Below, piece by piece: positions 61,819 through 64,000 of a DNA stretch of 64,000 nt. The position numbers were made by a program, and so were the translations under genes. The first letter of the stretch is position 1. The number at the start of each line of letters is the position of its first letter. The DNA lies in NCBI GenBank assembly GCA_014360195.1, contig JACIXY010000006.1:1-64000 (forward strand), read 5' to 3'. Under the pieces are notes generated by a model, which was given only the letters and a program-made list of their open reading frames with translations, had not been told where the DNA came from and ran no database searches. The DNA comes from Bacillota bacterium (GTDB lineage: Bacteria > Bacillota > SHA-98 > UBA4971).

Positions 61819-64000
61819 CTATCCAGATTGCTGATGGCCCAAGGCACGATCATACCGGACTTCTACCGGGGTCCCCCAGGGCAGGAGGTCCTCAATGTGG
61901 GAGAGGACCAGGATCTGGCGATCCTTAGCCATTTGTTGCAGAGCCGTGCCAAGGTTGGCAAGCCTTGTGCTATCGCAGGTTGCGAAGGGGTCGTCGAAGA
62001 TGAACGGGAGACGGTAGTCTTGCGCAAGAAGGTCCGCGATAGCAAGCCGCAGTGCTATATACAGCTGATCCTGCGCTCCCTTGCTCAACTGAGCAGGATC
62101 GCAGGGGACGCCGCCGTCTTCGACGTGGACCTTGAAATCATCGTCGATTACCACCGCACGATCCTTCACACCCGTTATCCGCCTGAAGTGCTCTGTGGCT
62201 GCGTCCTGCAGCCGCCCGCGATATGACCTCTGAAAGTCTGTGATGGCAGCTGCAAGCTCCGCACAGGCGACCGTAAGGGCGTCGGCCAATAGCTCCACCT
62301 CTTCGCGCTGGCGTTTAAGCCCTGCGAGTTCCACCTCGGCCTGGGCGATGTTTACAGGGGTGCGCCCTTCCAGGCGCCCTTGCTCCGCCGAAAGGTCTCC
62401 CCTTTCCTTTTCGAGCCTGGCGACCCTGCCACGGAGGCGTTCGGCGTCGTCGTTCAGAGACCTCCACCTGGCCTCGATTCTATCGACGTCGCCCGCCTCG
62501 TCGACCTCGGGGAGCCCCGGGTTCTGGCTCACAAGACGCTTCCAGTCCGCGAGCGACTGTGCGGCGTTGTTGGCCGCGCTCGTCTTCTTCTCACGGAGTT
62601 CGTCCACCGACGAGGCACCGTGCTGCCTGAGGAGCGTCGCAAGCGACGCGCGCATCCGCTCGACCTTCTCAATGCGGGACCGCTTTTCTGACCATCTTTG
62701 CCGTGCTCTAGCGGGGTCGCCGCCCGACGCCTTCAGTATGGCATCAAGCGGTCGAGATGCCGCCGCGTTCCTCTCCTTAAACTCCTTGACCCGTGCCCTC
62801 AGGGCTTCGACATGCTTGTTCCCTGCCGCTATGGCAGCCTGCGCGGCCTGAATGTTCCTGCAGACGCTCTCGTGTCGTGCAGCCTCAGCGGCTGCCCGCT
62901 CCCACCACGATGCGTCGCGTCCTTCGAGGAAAGCGACAAGGTCCCCGACGGTGCCGGCGTCCTCAGGTGAGGAAGCTACGGATACGATGTGTGCAAGCTC
63001 TCTCCATGCATCGCTCACGTCAGGCGAGGTCGGCGAAGCCTGCATAGCTGCCTCAGGGTCGCAACCAAAAGCCTCGTGCGCGAAATCGCGGACGAAGGTC
63101 TCGAGCTGCCTCTTCTTTTCCACGGTGTCCTTCCATTCGGAGAACGCAGCGGTGACGTCCTCGAAGCACTGGGCGAATCTGCCAGTGATCTTCACGAATG
63201 CCTCATGGTTCTGCCGGGCTCGTTCGAAAGCTTCCCGAGCCTGCCTTCTCTCTTCCTCGGTCGGGACGAGCGCCTCCTTCTCTGCCAGCGCCCTGGCTTC
63301 CTCATCGCGCTGCTCTACCTTTGCCCGGAGGGCCCCGAGCTCGGCTTCGTCGCTTGAGGCGAGGTCTCCAAGAGCCTGGTCCAGGAGCGCGAGTTCCTGC
63401 CGACAGGCGGCAAGTTCGCCCTCGAGCTTCTTCGCCTCAAGCCTCACGCCAGCGACTTTGCGGGCATGAAGCGCGCCTGACACCACGTATCCAGCCAGCC
63501 CGAAGAGAACGGCCGCGCCCAGGGAGACCCACATGCCTCCTGGCCATGCGGAGCCGCCCCATGACAGCCATACGACGACGCCCGCCACGAGAGCCGATGC
63601 GAGGCCGGCTGCGGCACGCGGGCCCCAGGGGACAACCAGCATTTGCTGGCGCTCGGCAAGCGCTGTCCGAAGCTCTCGCTCTCTACGGAGCGCATCCAGT
63701 TTCTGCCGTATCGTGTCGGCCGCTCCCGGGCCGAGGGCGGCGATTCCGGCGTAGCGCCTCTCGTGCTCCTCCCGGTCCCTTTCAAGGGCCCTCGTGCGTT
63801 CCTCTATGACCTCCATCTCGCGGCGGGCCCTCTCTACGTCCCGTGCAAGCTCAGCGACCCTTGTCGAATACGACTCAATAAGTTGCAGTTCGTCAGGGCT
63901 CGCCTCGGCGAAAACTCGGAACCTTGCCGCAAGTTCCGCCTCGCATGCGGCAAGCTCGCTTCGCCGTGCAAGGAAGTCGTGCCATCTCCGCAGCAACTCA
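61819..64000 (-). CDS. YhaN-like SMC/Rad50-type ATPase (5' part beyond window)
   Basis: More than 720 residues of the C-terminal part are visible; the N-terminal Walker A region lies beyond the window edge. Long coiled coils flank two transmembrane segments (LVVPWGPRAAAGLASALVAG; GMWVSLGAAVLFGLAGYVVSG), an arrangement found in YhaN. The end has the ABC-type signature LSKGAQDQLYIALRLAIADL, Walker B PFIFDDPFATCD and the switch region ILVLSHIEDL. YhaN works with the nuclease-like YhaM/YhaO set, not visible here. Confidence 0.85.
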   Translation of the reverse strand, partial: ELLRRWHDFLARRSELAACEAELAARFRVFAEASPDELQLIESYSTRVAELARDVERARREMEVIEERTRALERDREEHERRYAGIAALGPGAADTIRQKLDALRRERELRTALAERQQMLVVPWGPRAAAGLASALVAGVVVWLSWGGSAWPGGMWVSLGAAVLFGLAGYVVSGALHARKVAGVRLEAKKLEGELAACRQELALLDQALGDLASSDEAELGALRAKVEQRDEEARALAEKEALVPTEEERRQAREAFERARQNHEAFVKITGRFAQCFEDVTAAFSEWKDTVEKKRQLETFVRDFAHEAFGCDPEAAMQASPTSPDVSDAWRELAHIVSVASSPEDAGTVGDLVAFLEGRDASWWERAAAEAARHESVCRNIQAAQAAIAAGNKHVEALRARVKEFKERNAAASRPLDAILKASGGDPARARQRWSEKRSRIEKVERMRASLATLLRQHGASSVDELREKKTSAANNAAQSLADWKRLVSQNPGLPEVDEAGDVDRIEARWRSLNDDAERLRGRVARLEKERGDLSAEQGRLEGRTPVNIAQAEVELAGLKRQREEVELLADALTVACAELAAAITDFQRSYRGRLQDAATEHFRRITGVKDRAVVIDDDFKVHVEDGGVPCDPAQLSKGAQDQLYIALRLAIADLLAQDYRLPFIFDDPFATCDSTRLANLGTALQQMAKDRQILVLSHIEDLLPWGTPVEVRYDRALGHQQSG

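Noticed and set aside
1-64000. CRISPR arrays, phage genes, transposases or integrases.
   Set aside because: No regularly spaced direct repeats of CRISPR size and no recognisable mobile-element protein were seen on either strand. The only mobile-like signals are the short non-coding elements.

Overview
This 64-kb window is high-GC chromosomal DNA from an endospore-forming, probably anaerobic member of the Bacillota (Clostridia-like). The evidence is the ftsA-ftsZ-spoIIGA-sigE-sigG block with spoIIR, the ylm genes with sepF, the divergent yneA/lexA pair, and anaerobic metabolism (class III ribonucleotide reductase, lysine fermentation, a relative of the TM1266 hydrogenase-system regulators). 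No phage, transposase or CRISPR array is visible. Starts are often GTG or TTG, and neighbouring genes commonly overlap by 1-17 bases.

Region 1 (1-21.3 kb) covers division and sporulation. ftsA and ftsZ precede spoIIGA and sigE. A HTH regulator, a tiny ORF and a radical SAM enzyme follow. On the minus strand come sigG, spoIIR and ylmC. The SpoIIR signal, SpoIIGA protease, pro-sigma-E and sigma-G are therefore encoded within about 6.5 kb. Next are nrdR-nrdD-nrdG, pgeF, an HlyD-like adaptor, ylmE, sepF, an S4-only ylmH remnant, small conserved genes, and lspA-lgt-rluD.

Region 2 (21.3-32.4 kb) is a de novo purine operon, purE-C-S-Q-L-(F+M)-N-H-D. It has a sigma-A promoter and a ykkC-class leader that best fits a PRPP riboswitch. 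purF and purM form one continuous 844-codon gene. purK and purB are absent from the cluster.

Region 3 (32.4-42.5 kb) is a lysine fermentation operon: kdd, kamA, kamB, kamD, kamE, kal, kce, atoD, atoA. It starts behind a gene-poor kilobase that contains a good sigma-54 promoter match and upstream repeats. The expected reactivase ATPase gene kamC is not in the window. KamD carries a His/Ala/Gln-rich tail encoded by a hexanucleotide repeat.

Region 4 (42.5-64 kb) is mixed housekeeping: an RlmI-like methyltransferase, HAD phosphatase, transaldolase and histidine phosphatase, tRNA-Trp, a PduL-like acyltransferase, an M28-type peptidase, dinB, a DUF72 protein, a LolA/TPR protein, fmdB, queG, yneA/lexA with two LexA boxes, a possible 290-nt terminated transcript, a family 4 uracil-DNA glycosylase, tRNA-Pro, an EamA transporter and a YhaN-like ATPase cut by the window edge.

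A family of short interspersed elements with ends CTAAGTGAGGG/CCCTCACTTAG runs through the window in seven copies. Three begin exactly at gene 3' ends and contribute the stop codon. All calls were made by eye without database searches.
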